This document shows, piece by piece, positions 45,773 to 54,085 of a DNA stretch of 64,000 bases. A program made the position numbers and the translations under genes. Every line of letters begins with the position of its first letter. Position 1 is the first letter of the stretch. The notes under the pieces are model-generated. The model was not told the DNA's origin and searched no databases. It saw nothing but the letters and a program-made list of their open reading frames with translations. Source of the stretch: Tangfeifania diversioriginum (lineage in GTDB: Bacteria > Bacteroidota > Bacteroidia > Bacteroidales > Prolixibacteraceae); contig CAMCBW010000021.1 in assembly GCA_945873105.1 (NCBI GenBank), positions 27,845-91,844 on the forward strand, in the 5' to 3' direction.

Positions 45773-47548
45773 ATGGAAACTAAGATGTTGTTTGCATCCG
45801 TGATATGCATCCTCTGCTTGGCTTGTTCGCCATCCAGTTACCGCGACGGACAGATTCAGTATGAAAAAGTTCAACTTTCGCCGGAATCGAAGCTAATTGT
45901 CCATGAATCATTGAAGGGGATGCACGAAAAGTATGATCCCGAAGTGAAGATGATCATGAAAAAACTGAGCGGATACAATTACCATACGGATGCCAGCAAT
46001 GGCCTGTTCCACGAAGTCAGGGCCTCGTTTTCCTATGCGGTTCTCCTTATGGACCTGGGTGAGGAACAGTTCAGGGAAAGGGCATTTGAGGTCATTGCGA
46101 AGACCATCACCCTCCAGGATCAGGATACGACCTCCAAGTCCTGCGGGGTATGGCCCTATTACATGGAGGAGCCGCTGGCAACCAAAAAGTCACCCATAGA
46201 TTTCAACTGGGCCGACTTCAATGCCGTCAGCCTGTTGGATGTATGGATGGGTCATCGGGATCAAATACCGGCCGAATTAAAACCTGCCATCAAAAATGCC
46301 CTGGTACTGGCAGCCAGGTCGATTGAAAAAAGAAACATGGGGCCGGGCTACACCAACATTGCCATCATGGGTACCTACGTAACCTACATGGTTGCCCATC
46401 TGTTTGACCTGCCCGATATGAAGTCATATGCCAATGCAAGACTTAAAAAATTCTACGATTATACGCTCGATAAAGGTGGTTTCTCGGAATACAACAGCCC
46501 AACCTACACCATTGTAGCCCTGGATGAGCTGTTCCGGATGAAAAGCCACATCGTGGAGCCTGCAGCCAGGCAACAGATCGATTCGCTCTATTCGATTGGC
46601 TGGGATATCATTGCAAAACATTACCACCAACCCACAGGCCAATGGGCCGGACCGCACAGCCGTTCCTACAGCACACTGGTTAAACCTTCATTTTACGCAA
46701 TTCTCAAAGAGGGATCAAATGGAAAGATTGATGTCGGTATCGAAGAAAAGCGGAGCGATACAAAGATCAAACATCAGATTCCGGATTACCTGATGCACTA
46801 CTTTGTTGCACCCATCTATCCGCGAACGGTAACAGATCGATTCGAAAAAGAGGCACCCCAAACCATCGGAACCTGCTATCTGGCTCCGGATTTTGCGCTT
46901 TCTACTGTCAATTGTTCCAGTTTATGGAACCAGCGTCGTCCTTTCCTGGTCTACTGGGGGAGTGTGACGAATCCAAAATACCTTCAGGTGCGGTTTTTGC
47001 ACGATGATTATGATTTTAGTTCGGCCAGTTTCTACGGTCAACAAAAAGATAACAAAGTACTTGCGGGCATCAACTTCATCACCAATGGCGGAGACAAGCA
47101 CATCAGCATTGACAGGTTGAAGGAGGGGAAATTCGTCGCCAAAGATTTGAGATTAAGATTTGAATTTGGGAATACAGACTTGAAGGACCTGGCTTTACCT
47201 GTCGGCGTCTTCGATCCATTCAGCCTGAATTTGGAGGGTTTGGTGTTCAACTTTCAACTGTTCACCGCAACATTTGGGAATTTGAAAGGTCATTGGGAAA
47301 AGGGAAGCAACGGCAAGTCTGCCTGGATGGATTTTGTCTTTTACAACGGAGCTGAAAGCGAATTTGACCTGACCAGGTTAAACAAGGCATTGGTAGGTTT
47401 CACTTTTTCGCTCACAAATCAGGAGGTTAAACCGGTCAATCCTCAACCGGATTGCCAAGAAAATGAACAGTTGATGAAGGTCAATTGGAATGGATTGACT
47501 TTGGAATTGCCGGTAAAACCACAAGCACCGAAGAAATGGTTTTTATAA
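45773..47548 (+). CDS. Exported alpha/alpha-toroid-like lipoprotein, possible polysaccharide lyase or unsaturated-sugar hydrolase
   Basis: The 591-residue lipoprotein (LCLACSPSS, Cys18) has an alpha-helical N-terminal half of toroid type: DASNGLFHEVRASFSYAVLL, FNWADFNAVSLLDVW, MGPGYTNIAIMGTYVTYMVA and YNSPTYTIVALDELF. The C-terminal half, about 350-591, looks like beta-sandwich (HYFVAPIYPRTVTDRFEK, FALSTVNCSSLWNQRRPFLV). This two-part plan is shared by several polysaccharide lyase and heparinase-like families, including rhamnose-glucuronate lyases. I cannot place it in a named family. Conserved Tyr, His and Asn residues (SPTYT, HYHQPTGQWAGPHSRSYS) could be catalytic. Its neighbours, GH106 and GH95, favour action on a rhamnosyl or uronosyl linkage. 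Confidence 0.55.
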   Translation: METKMLFASVICILCLACSPSSYRDGQIQYEKVQLSPESKLIVHESLKGMHEKYDPEVKMIMKKLSGYNYHTDASNGLFHEVRASFSYAVLLMDLGEEQFRERAFEVIAKTITLQDQDTTSKSCGVWPYYMEEPLATKKSPIDFNWADFNAVSLLDVWMGHRDQIPAELKPAIKNALVLAARSIEKRNMGPGYTNIAIMGTYVTYMVAHLFDLPDMKSYANARLKKFYDYTLDKGGFSEYNSPTYTIVALDELFRMKSHIVEPAARQQIDSLYSIGWDIIAKHYHQPTGQWAGPHSRSYSTLVKPSFYAILKEGSNGKIDVGIEEKRSDTKIKHQIPDYLMHYFVAPIYPRTVTDRFEKEAPQTIGTCYLAPDFALSTVNCSSLWNQRRPFLVYWGSVTNPKYLQVRFLHDDYDFSSASFYGQQKDNKVLAGINFITNGGDKHISIDRLKEGKFVAKDLRLRFEFGNTDLKDLALPVGVFDPFSLNLEGLVFNFQLFTATFGNLKGHWEKGSNGKSAWMDFVFYNGAESEFDLTRLNKALVGFTFSLTNQEVKPVNPQPDCQENEQLMKVNWNGLTLELPVKPQAPKKWFL

Positions 47549-47595
47549 CCGATCTTCAGATAAAAGAGCTATTTTTAAAAAAAAATGAATATCCC

Positions 47596-49914
47596 ATGAA
47601 GCTAAATTTCTTTGTATTCCAACTTTTGATTCTGATTGCATTGACGCTGCCTTCCATGGCACAAAAAGAAGCTGATAACCTGAAGCTTTGGTACAACAAA
47701 CCAGCCCTGAAATGGACGGAAGCACTGCCCATTGGCAATGGGAGGTTGGGAGCGATGATCTTTGGCGGTGTCGAAAATGACAGGATCCAGTTCAACGAAG
47801 AGACCCTCTGGACGGGTTCCCCCAACGACTATGCCCACAAGGGAGCTGCTCAATACCTTGGACAAATCCGTCAATTGCTGACAGAAGGTAAACAAAAGGA
47901 GGCTGAAACCCTGGCCATGGCAGAATTCATGAGCGTTCCCCTGAAGCAGAAGACCTACCAGGCTTTTGGCGATTTGAACCTGCATTTCTCCGGGCAAAAG
48001 GATGTATCTGCTTACCACCGTGAACTTGACCTGAAAAATGCCATGTGCAGGGTAAGTTACAAATCAGGTGGCGTTAGTTACACCAGGGAATACCTCTCCT
48101 CCAATCCTGACCAGGTGATCGCCATCAGGCTGACTGCAGACCAGGCCAAAGCACTGAACTTCGCGTTGGATATGGGTGCCCTCCACGAAGCCAAAACGGT
48201 GGAAGCATCCGGGAACCAACTCACCCTCAAGGTGCAGGTGAAAGATGGCGCATTGCGTGGGGTGGCCACCATTGGCGTGACTTCGGATGGCACAGTAACT
48301 GCCGGATCCAACCAAATTACAGTTTCTGGTGCCAGGAGTGCCACAATTTACCTGGCAGCTGCTACCAATTACCTTAATTACAAGGATGTATCCGGGAATC
48401 CGGAAGCAAAGACCAAGGTTACACTGGACAAAGTCAAAGCGAAATCATTTGAGCAGATCCAGAAAAGCCATGTGGCGGACTACCAGAAATTGTTCAACCG
48501 TTTTAAAGTGGAATTCACGGCCAATGAAAAGGCAAAACTCCCTACCAATGAGCGGATTGTAGCCTTTTCAAAGGATGCGGACGATGCACAGTTGCTGGCC
48601 CTTTACATCCAGTATGGACGCTACTTGCTGATTTCCAGCAGTCGTCCCGGGACTCAACCTGCCAATCTTCAGGGAATCTGGAACGAATCACTCACCCCTT
48701 CGTGGGACAGCAAATGGACCGTCAACATCAATACGGAGATGAACTACTGGCCGGTCGAAATTGCCAATCTCTCTGAGTGCCAGGAACCTCTTTATGGATT
48801 GATAGCGGATTGCGCCGAGACCGGTAAGTCAGTGGCAAAGGAGCATTACAATGCCACAGGTTGGGTGCTTCACCACAATACCGACATCTGGAGGGGAACT
48901 GCTCCCATCAATGCCTCCAACCATGGTATTTGGGTGACCGGCGGAGCCTGGCTTAGCCGCCACATGTGGGAACATTACCTCTTTACGCTGGATAAGAAGT
49001 TTTTGGCCAATCAGGCATACCCGCTGATGAGAGGTTCTGCAGAGTTTTTTACCCAGTTCCTCACCAAAGATCCCATCACCGGCTATCTGATCAGCACGCC
49101 CTCCAATTCACCGGAGAATGGCGGTTTGGTAGCCGGACCAACCATGGACCACCAAATTGTACGGGCACTCTTCAAATCCTGCATCGAAGCTTCCGATATT
49201 CTTGGAACCGATCAGCAGTTTGCACAGAAATTAAGGGAAATGCTCCCTCAGATTGCTCCCAACAAAATCGGACAGCATGGACAACTGCAGGAGTGGATGG
49301 AAGACAAGGATGATCCCAAAAACAAACATCGCCACGTTTCCCACCTGTGGGCTGTTTATCCCGGCAATGAAATAAACTGGCAGCAAACCCCTGAGATGAT
49401 GAAGGCAGCACGCCAATCCCTGATCTATCGGGGCGATGAGGGCACCGGCTGGAGCCTCTCCTGGAAAATCAACTTCTGGGCCCGCTTCCTCGATGGAAAC
49501 CATGCCTACGACATGGTGAAACTACTCTTCCGGCCAGTTCAGATCGATGATGTGGTTTATACCGGTGGTGGCGGATCCTATGCCAACCTGTTTGATGCCC
49601 ATCCGCCATTCCAGATAGATGGTAATTTTGGCGCTCCTGCCGGCATGATCGAAATGCTGATTCAGAGCCAACTCAACGAAATAGCCATTCTTCCTGCCCT
49701 TCCCGATGCACTTCCTACCGGGAAGATCTCAGGGGTATGTGCCCGCGGAGGATTCGAACTAACCTTTAACTGGGACAATGGCAAGCTCCAGAAATTGGAG
49801 CTTTTGTCAAAGGCAGGTCAGAAATGCAAACTTCACTACGGAGATAAAATAGTAGAACTGGATACCCAGAAGGGTAAATCCTACTCCTTCGACGGGGATT
49901 TGAGGAAGTTGTGA
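47596..49914 (+). CDS. GH95-family alpha-L-fucosidase
   Basis: ATG 47596 gives a proper signal peptide (LLILIALTLPSMAQ); the longer upstream frame overlaps the previous gene. The 772-residue enzyme is a typical GH95: the start LWYNKPALKWTEALPIGNGR, TLWTGSPNDY, AFGDLNLHFSG and TREYLSSNPDQV. The catalytic Asn motif VNINTEMNYWPVEI follows, then EDKDDPKNKHRHVSHLWAVY holding the acid, and GWSLSWKINFWARFLDG. It hydrolyses alpha-1,2-linked L-fucose or L-galactose by inversion. Length and motifs are standard, unlike the two divergent GH95-type proteins upstream. It is the last plus-strand glycosidase before the convergent block and ends 9 bases before a long palindrome. Confidence 0.9.
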   Translation: MKLNFFVFQLLILIALTLPSMAQKEADNLKLWYNKPALKWTEALPIGNGRLGAMIFGGVENDRIQFNEETLWTGSPNDYAHKGAAQYLGQIRQLLTEGKQKEAETLAMAEFMSVPLKQKTYQAFGDLNLHFSGQKDVSAYHRELDLKNAMCRVSYKSGGVSYTREYLSSNPDQVIAIRLTADQAKALNFALDMGALHEAKTVEASGNQLTLKVQVKDGALRGVATIGVTSDGTVTAGSNQITVSGARSATIYLAAATNYLNYKDVSGNPEAKTKVTLDKVKAKSFEQIQKSHVADYQKLFNRFKVEFTANEKAKLPTNERIVAFSKDADDAQLLALYIQYGRYLLISSSRPGTQPANLQGIWNESLTPSWDSKWTVNINTEMNYWPVEIANLSECQEPLYGLIADCAETGKSVAKEHYNATGWVLHHNTDIWRGTAPINASNHGIWVTGGAWLSRHMWEHYLFTLDKKFLANQAYPLMRGSAEFFTQFLTKDPITGYLISTPSNSPENGGLVAGPTMDHQIVRALFKSCIEASDILGTDQQFAQKLREMLPQIAPNKIGQHGQLQEWMEDKDDPKNKHRHVSHLWAVYPGNEINWQQTPEMMKAARQSLIYRGDEGTGWSLSWKINFWARFLDGNHAYDMVKLLFRPVQIDDVVYTGGGGSYANLFDAHPPFQIDGNFGAPAGMIEMLIQSQLNEIAILPALPDALPTGKISGVCARGGFELTFNWDNGKLQKLELLSKAGQKCKLHYGDKIVELDTQKGKSYSFDGDLRKL

Positions 49915-49922
49915 AGAAGGAA

Positions 49923-49986
49923 GTCACGCAAAGACGCAAAGTGCGCAAAGATTTTTCCCTTTGCGCTCTTTGCGTCATTGCGTGAC
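49923..49986. repeat. Palindromic repeat A, bidirectional terminator position
   Basis: Arms 49923-49950 and 49959-49986 (28 bases each, two mismatches) flank an 8-base T-rich loop. The arm contains CGCAAAGACGCAAAG. It fits exactly between the GH95 stop (49914) and the minus-strand UroD-family stop (49990), so it would form a hairpin for transcripts from both sides. Relatives lie at 51183, 51711 and 61227. Confidence 0.85.
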
Positions 49987-49989
49987 ATT

Positions 49990-51153
49990 TCAGATTTCCA
50001 TATCGAATTCCCCCAGTTTAAGCGGATACTTCCCATACTCCCTTACCAATTTGACAATGTAGTCGTAGGTATGACCAGATACTGCACTGGAGACAGAATG
50101 GTCCGACTGAAAGATGAATCCACCCCGTTTGGCGGCATTCAGCTTTTTAAGGACCTCCTTTTTGATCAGTTCCAGGTCTCCGGTTTCCCATACCTGGATG
50201 TCGTTGTTTCCACAATACCCAATTTGATCACCATACTGTTTTTTAAGTGCGATGGCATCCATGTCGGCCTTTACCTCCAGCGGATTGTAGGCGTCAAGAC
50301 CCATCTCAATAAAATCTTCAAAAATCAGGCTTACATTTCCGCAACCATGGTAGATTACCGGAAGTTGGTGCTTGTGGCACTCTTCAATCATAGCCTTCAC
50401 CCATGGTTTGAAATACTCCCGCCAATAGTCTGGATCGAACAGCATGGTCTGCTTGAAGGCTACATCCCCCCAAATCACCATACCGTCGAGCAGTCCGCCG
50501 GCTGCAGCTATCTGGGCTTTGGTACAGTCGAGGTAGAACTGTCCAATCCGGTTGATGCATTCACCCAGTTCATCCGGATACATCCCCATCCAAAAAAGGG
50601 TATTCTCCTGGCCGATCAGGCGCGTCAGGCATTCCGAACATTCGATGACACTCCCGTATACCGGAAAATCGGGATGCAGCTTTTTTATGGTATCTACCCA
50701 GGCGGGCGAATTGCGTTCAAATCCATCTCCCACACCGGCAATCTGGTTGTCACCTGCTTCGTAATAGCGACGATGGTCCCACGCATCGTCAAATTGAAAC
50801 GATTGCAGCTTTTCAATGGTGTCTACCTCGAAGGAGATAAATTCAGGCATCTGGAAATCGAACCGCTTGCGCATGGTGGCCCCAAAACCTGTTTTCACCA
50901 CCACCTCCGTTTCGTTTTCACGGATGGTTTCAAACGACCGGATGGTCGGATCCAGGTTTGGATTGGTTACGATCCAGTCGAGGTCGTAGTAGGAGTAGGG
51001 TTCGGCATTCGCCGGAAGGTTGAGCTCCCTTCTCCAGCGCTTCACAAAACTTCCCCAAAAGAAATCACTGATAGGAACCCTGTCGGACTCCTCGTGACGA
51101 AGGGCCTTGTTCATCCGTTCCAGTTTGGCAAGGCAGGAGGCGGTTCTTTCCAT
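49990..51153 (-). CDS. UroD-superfamily protein, MtaA/CmuA methyltransferase-like (copy 1)
   Basis: The 387-residue cytosolic protein has the uroporphyrinogen decarboxylase fold (ALRHEESDRVPISDFFWG, GMVIWGDVAFKQTMLFDPDY, NPLEVKADMD). It carries YHGCGN with His269 and Cys271, plus Cys314 in GYCGNND, which resembles the His-X-Cys...Cys zinc site of corrinoid-dependent methyltransferases such as MtaA. Those residues are not used by haem-pathway UroD. Such enzymes transfer methyl groups from corrinoid proteins to a thiol or folate. In a deoxysugar locus this could point to O-methylated sugars, but no corrinoid protein gene is in the window. It forms a minus-strand group with rhaM, GH29 and rhaT. 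Confidence 0.75.
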   Translation of the reverse strand: MERTASCLAKLERMNKALRHEESDRVPISDFFWGSFVKRWRRELNLPANAEPYSYYDLDWIVTNPNLDPTIRSFETIRENETEVVVKTGFGATMRKRFDFQMPEFISFEVDTIEKLQSFQFDDAWDHRRYYEAGDNQIAGVGDGFERNSPAWVDTIKKLHPDFPVYGSVIECSECLTRLIGQENTLFWMGMYPDELGECINRIGQFYLDCTKAQIAAAGGLLDGMVIWGDVAFKQTMLFDPDYWREYFKPWVKAMIEECHKHQLPVIYHGCGNVSLIFEDFIEMGLDAYNPLEVKADMDAIALKKQYGDQIGYCGNNDIQVWETGDLELIKKEVLKKLNAAKRGGFIFQSDHSVSSAVSGHTYDYIVKLVREYGKYPLKLGEFDMEI

Positions 51154-51182
51154 ATGAAGAAAAGTTTTTTTGTAGATTTCCT

Positions 51183-51246
51183 CTTTGCGTTCTTGGCGTC
51201 TTTGCGTGACCTATTTTTTTCGCGCAAAGACGCTAAGAACGCAAAG
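51183..51246. repeat. Palindromic repeat B
   Basis: Arms 51183-51206 and 51223-51246 (24 bases, one mismatch) with core CTTTGCGTTCTTGGCGTCTT on the left. It lies between the UroD-family start (51153) and the stop of the GxxExxY gene (51257), and pairs with repeat C on the other side of that gene. Confidence 0.85.
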
Positions 51247-51256
51247 AAAAAGATTA

Positions 51257-51634
51257 TTATAGGTTGTTTACGACTCTTGTAATTCCGTTTTTTATTAACG
51301 CAACATTGAAATTTACCAGCAACCCCAATTTTGTATCCGTAAGTCGAAGATAAGTGAGTAAAGTTTTTAGAAAGACGGGTGTGATTGACTCAACTGATTT
51401 AATTTCAATGATTAGTTTCTGTTCAACAATAATATCTGCCCTAAAGCCTAAATCCATTTTCACATTGTCATATATTACTTGAATCCCTTGCTGTCTTTGA
51501 TATTTTAGATCAGCTTTGTTTAATTCATAACATATAGCAGTTTCATAAACTGATTCTAAAAGACCGGGGCCTAATCTTGTATGAATTTTCAAGAAAATGT
51601 CAACAAGAATTTTAGAGATTTCATTTTCTGTCAT
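51257..51634 (-). CDS. GxxExxY protein
   Basis: The 125-residue protein matches the GxxExxY family: LGPGLLESVYE carries the name-giving motif, followed by FRADIIVEQKLIIEIKSVE, an acidic/Lys arrangement like a PD-(D/E)XK nuclease core (D, E-I-K). Its biochemical role is not established. The gene is AT-rich compared with its neighbours and is bracketed by palindromic repeats B and C, so it may have arrived as an inserted cassette. It interrupts the sugar-related minus-strand genes and has no evident link to them. Confidence 0.85.
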   Translation of the reverse strand: MTENEISKILVDIFLKIHTRLGPGLLESVYETAICYELNKADLKYQRQQGIQVIYDNVKMDLGFRADIIVEQKLIIEIKSVESITPVFLKTLLTYLRLTDTKLGLLVNFNVALIKNGITRVVNNL

Positions 51635-51710
51635 TATCTTGATTGTTATGATCTTGTTTTATTACAAGTTACATCAAATAAATGACAATTAGTAATTCTG
51701 ATTAGTATAT

Positions 51711-51766
51711 GTTGCGCAAAGAACGCAAAGATTTTTTTCTTCGCGTTCTTTGCGTCTTTGCGCGAC
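51711..51766. repeat. Palindromic repeat C (asymmetric)
   Basis: The left arm (GTTGCGCAAAGAACGCAAAG, 51711-51730) pairs with the outer and inner parts of the right arm (51739-51766). The right arm has eight extra bases (ACGCAAAG unit on the complementary strand). It belongs to the same family as A, B and E and flanks the GxxExxY gene on its upstream side. Confidence 0.75.
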
Positions 51767-51772
51767 CTTTTC

Positions 51773-52096
51773 TTACTCTAAATGAAATACCTCCTCCATA
51801 TTCGCCCACCACTCTCCGGGAGCGCGGGTTGCAACTGGTCGCTGCATGGGCTCCATGACCGCCCACCACTCTTGTGTTTTGGGATCCGCAGCCATTTTGG
51901 CCATATCTGCCGCAAAATCTGTGCCTGTGTACTCGAAATAGGCATAAAGCAGATGGTCCTTGTGGAAAATGGAGTAGTTGCGGATATTGCAGGCAGTGAT
52001 CATCTCCAGGATTTCAGGCCACACCGCTGCATGGTACTTTTTGTATGATTCAAATTGAGCTGGATCAACTCCTATTACTTGTCCGTATCTTTTCAT
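51773..52096 (-). CDS. rhaM: L-rhamnose mutarotase
   Basis: The 107-residue cytosolic enzyme interconverts alpha- and beta-L-rhamnose, feeding the anomer that rhamnose isomerase accepts. It has the family's YHAAVWPEI motif with His22 in the same position as the catalytic His of E. coli YiiL/RhaM. It also has NYSIFHKDHLLYAYFEY and the C-terminal RAPGEWWANMEEVFH. Length is normal. It supports L-rhamnose as a sugar taken up by this locus, along with rhaT about 3.4 kb away. A candidate -7 element on the minus strand is at 52216-52223. Confidence 0.92.
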   Translation of the reverse strand: MKRYGQVIGVDPAQFESYKKYHAAVWPEILEMITACNIRNYSIFHKDHLLYAYFEYTGTDFAADMAKMAADPKTQEWWAVMEPMQRPVATRAPGEWWANMEEVFHLE

Positions 52097-52140
52097 TTAA
52101 TTTGGTTTTATTCGATTGATAGGTTCACTCCTTTGTGATT

Positions 52141-52195
52141 CCTTTTGAGCCCTTTGTTGTTAATTTTTTATCTTGCCACAAAGGGCTCAAAGGAT
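52141..52195. repeat. Palindromic repeat F (AAAGGGCTCAAAGGA type)
   Basis: Left arm 52141-52158 and right arm 52179-52195 are inverted copies with one bulged base (TCCTTTTGAGCCCTTTGT against ACAAAGGGCTCAAAGGA), around an AT-rich loop. It lies between the GH29 stop and rhaM start. The unit differs from repeats A-C and E but has the same AAAG-based style. Confidence 0.7.
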
Positions 52196-52215
52196 AGCAC
52201 TAAGTTTTTCTCTGA

Positions 52216-52223
52216 CAAAATTA
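52216..52223 (-). promoter_or_regulatory. Candidate -7 element for rhaM
   Basis: On the minus strand the sequence reads TAATTTTG, fitting TAnnTTTG. A minus-strand TTG lies 22 bases upstream, slightly beyond the usual spacing. The transcript would run through repeat F before reaching rhaM. Confidence 0.3.
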
Positions 52224-52252
52224 GATAGAATATTCTGAACGCATCCAATAAC

Positions 52253-53896
52253 CTACATCAAAATTAACTCATAAATCCCTGGTACCCCTGTGAAATCTTT
52301 CAGCATCAGACGTACCCTTTGGGCGGTAAATTTGGGCAATTTGATCTCCGCTCTGCTGCCAATAGTTTTCCCTTTGAATACTGTTTTCCAGTTATCCCCT
52401 TGTAGATATTGAATCTCAAAAGCCTTAACAGCGTTTCCATTTTCATAGATGATCGCCTTGGATAATTTTTCCGGTTTACCCAAATCAATTTCAGCCCAAG
52501 GAGCCTTGTCATCTTTGGCCGGAGACCAACTATGACCTACCCAGTCGCCGTTGTTGATGGAACTGATTCCTCTCCATTTCGGGTCAGGATTGCTGGATGC
52601 TGAAACTTTCTTGTTGTAAGTTAATGATTGTGAGCTAATTTCTATTGGTGTAATGTCCATTGCATTCCCTGATGTTTCAATCTCGACAATGGTATTGATT
52701 GGCTGAATTACTTCACCTGAAAATTCCAGGATGGTTTTTCCTTCTTTTCTGCTCATCTTCATTTTGCCACCTGTAGCCAAACGGCAATTCCTGATTTCAA
52801 GTCCAAAATCGGGCAGGGCGATTTGTACTGCATTCCCATTCCATTTCAGTACATGCAGGTAGATGGTATTCCCTTTCCGGGTACTCACTCCCCAGTCGGT
52901 TGGTTTGAATGGACCGCCACGGGTTCCGTAAATGGTATAGCCATATTTCTGCATCCATTGCCCCATCTCTTTGAGTCGGTCAACCTGCACCGGTTCGATG
53001 GTGCCATCCGGCATCGGGCCTACATTGAACAGGAGGTTGCCGTCACCGCCGGCCGTTCGGATCAGGCTATGGAGGCATTGTTCGAGCGTTTTCGTTGCAT
53101 CGTTGGGTTTCCAGGCCCACTGGTTCGCAATGGTCATGCAGGTTTCCCAGGGACGGTTGATCTGAAAACCTCCCACACGTTGCTCCGGCGTATCAAAATC
53201 CCCTTTTGCACCGGTCCGGTTGTTGATCACGATGTCGGGCTGAATCGTGCGAACGAAATCGATCACTCCCTGTCCGCGAACCGCATCAAATTTCTGGGGA
53301 ACATCAAACCAGAGTGCAAACAGCGGACCGTAGTTCAGCAACAGCTCGCCAACCTGCTTCTTGAGATAGGTAGTATAGGCATCCAGGTTACTGGTACTCC
53401 TGGGGGTCTTGCCACCCGGACTGGTCAGCGGAAAATCGGGATGGTGCCAGTCGCAGGTCGAATAATAGGTGCCAAAGGCGATTCCCTGCTTTTTACAAGC
53501 TTCGGCCAACTCTTTGACCACATCCCTGCCGAGTGGTGAATTCATCACATTGAAATCGGTCTGGCGGGTGTTCCACAAACAGAATCCATCGTGGTGCTTG
53601 GTGGTCAGGATGATGTATTTCATGCCAGCCGCCTTGGCCACCGTTACCCAGCTGTTGGCATCAAAATTTACGGCGTCGAATTTCTTGTAGAGCAAATCGT
53701 ATTCAGCCACCGGAATTTCCCGTCCGCGCGACCATCCGATTTCGGTTCCTTTGAGCGAAACAGGGCCCCAGTGGATGAACATGCCAAACCGGGCGTCTTT
53801 CCATTTCTCGATGTTGGGTGGATTTGGTGTGGAGGTCTGACCTTTTACGGACCAGCAACAGGCCACAACCAGCAAAATGGCTGCAATTCTTTTCAT
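52253..53896 (-). CDS. GH29 alpha-L-fucosidase with C-terminal discoidin-like domain
   Basis: The start is set at ATG 53896 because it opens a signal peptide (MKRIAAILLVVACCWSVKGQ); the longer frame runs into repeat D. The 547-residue enzyme has all GH29 landmarks: KWKDARFGMFIHWGPVSL, LTTKHHDGFCLWNTRQTDFN, STCDWHHPDFPLT, the nucleophile Asp198 in ALWFDVP, RPWETCMTIANQWAWKP and GGDGNLLFNVGPMPDG. The last 110 residues look like a sugar-binding sandwich (WAEIDLGKPEKLSKAI). It is closest to the GH29 at 34243-35913, an apparent paralogue now on the other strand. Confidence 0.92.
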   Translation of the reverse strand: MKRIAAILLVVACCWSVKGQTSTPNPPNIEKWKDARFGMFIHWGPVSLKGTEIGWSRGREIPVAEYDLLYKKFDAVNFDANSWVTVAKAAGMKYIILTTKHHDGFCLWNTRQTDFNVMNSPLGRDVVKELAEACKKQGIAFGTYYSTCDWHHPDFPLTSPGGKTPRSTSNLDAYTTYLKKQVGELLLNYGPLFALWFDVPQKFDAVRGQGVIDFVRTIQPDIVINNRTGAKGDFDTPEQRVGGFQINRPWETCMTIANQWAWKPNDATKTLEQCLHSLIRTAGGDGNLLFNVGPMPDGTIEPVQVDRLKEMGQWMQKYGYTIYGTRGGPFKPTDWGVSTRKGNTIYLHVLKWNGNAVQIALPDFGLEIRNCRLATGGKMKMSRKEGKTILEFSGEVIQPINTIVEIETSGNAMDITPIEISSQSLTYNKKVSASSNPDPKWRGISSINNGDWVGHSWSPAKDDKAPWAEIDLGKPEKLSKAIIYENGNAVKAFEIQYLQGDNWKTVFKGKTIGSRAEIKLPKFTAQRVRLMLKDFTGVPGIYELILM

Positions 53897-53940
53897 GGCG
53901 TGATTGGTTAATTGAGTTTTATGGTATGGTATCAAAGTTT

Positions 53941-54045
53941 TAAACGAGGCCACCAAGACACTAAGGCACAAAGGATTTAATAAGTATTATCTGCGCAATT
54001 TCTTTGTGTTCACTTGGTGTCTTGGTGCCTTGGTGGCCTCGTTTA
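53941..54045. repeat. Palindromic repeat D (ACCAAGACAC type)
   Basis: TAAACGAGGCCACCAAG (53941-53957) is exactly repeated in inverted form at 54029-54045. Inner parts carry further copies of an 8-base unit (ACACTAAG, GCACCAAG, ACACCAAG) in unequal number on the two arms. It lies between the GH29 start and the stop of the second UroD-family gene. Confidence 0.8.
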
Positions 54046-54085
54046 CCTATGTTTAGAATATAAATAAAAAGTGACAAAATCAGTT

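Noticed and set aside
49978..51282. Plus-strand 434-codon open frame
   Set aside because: It is the shadow of the UroD-family gene on the minus strand and runs through palindromic repeats A and B at its ends.
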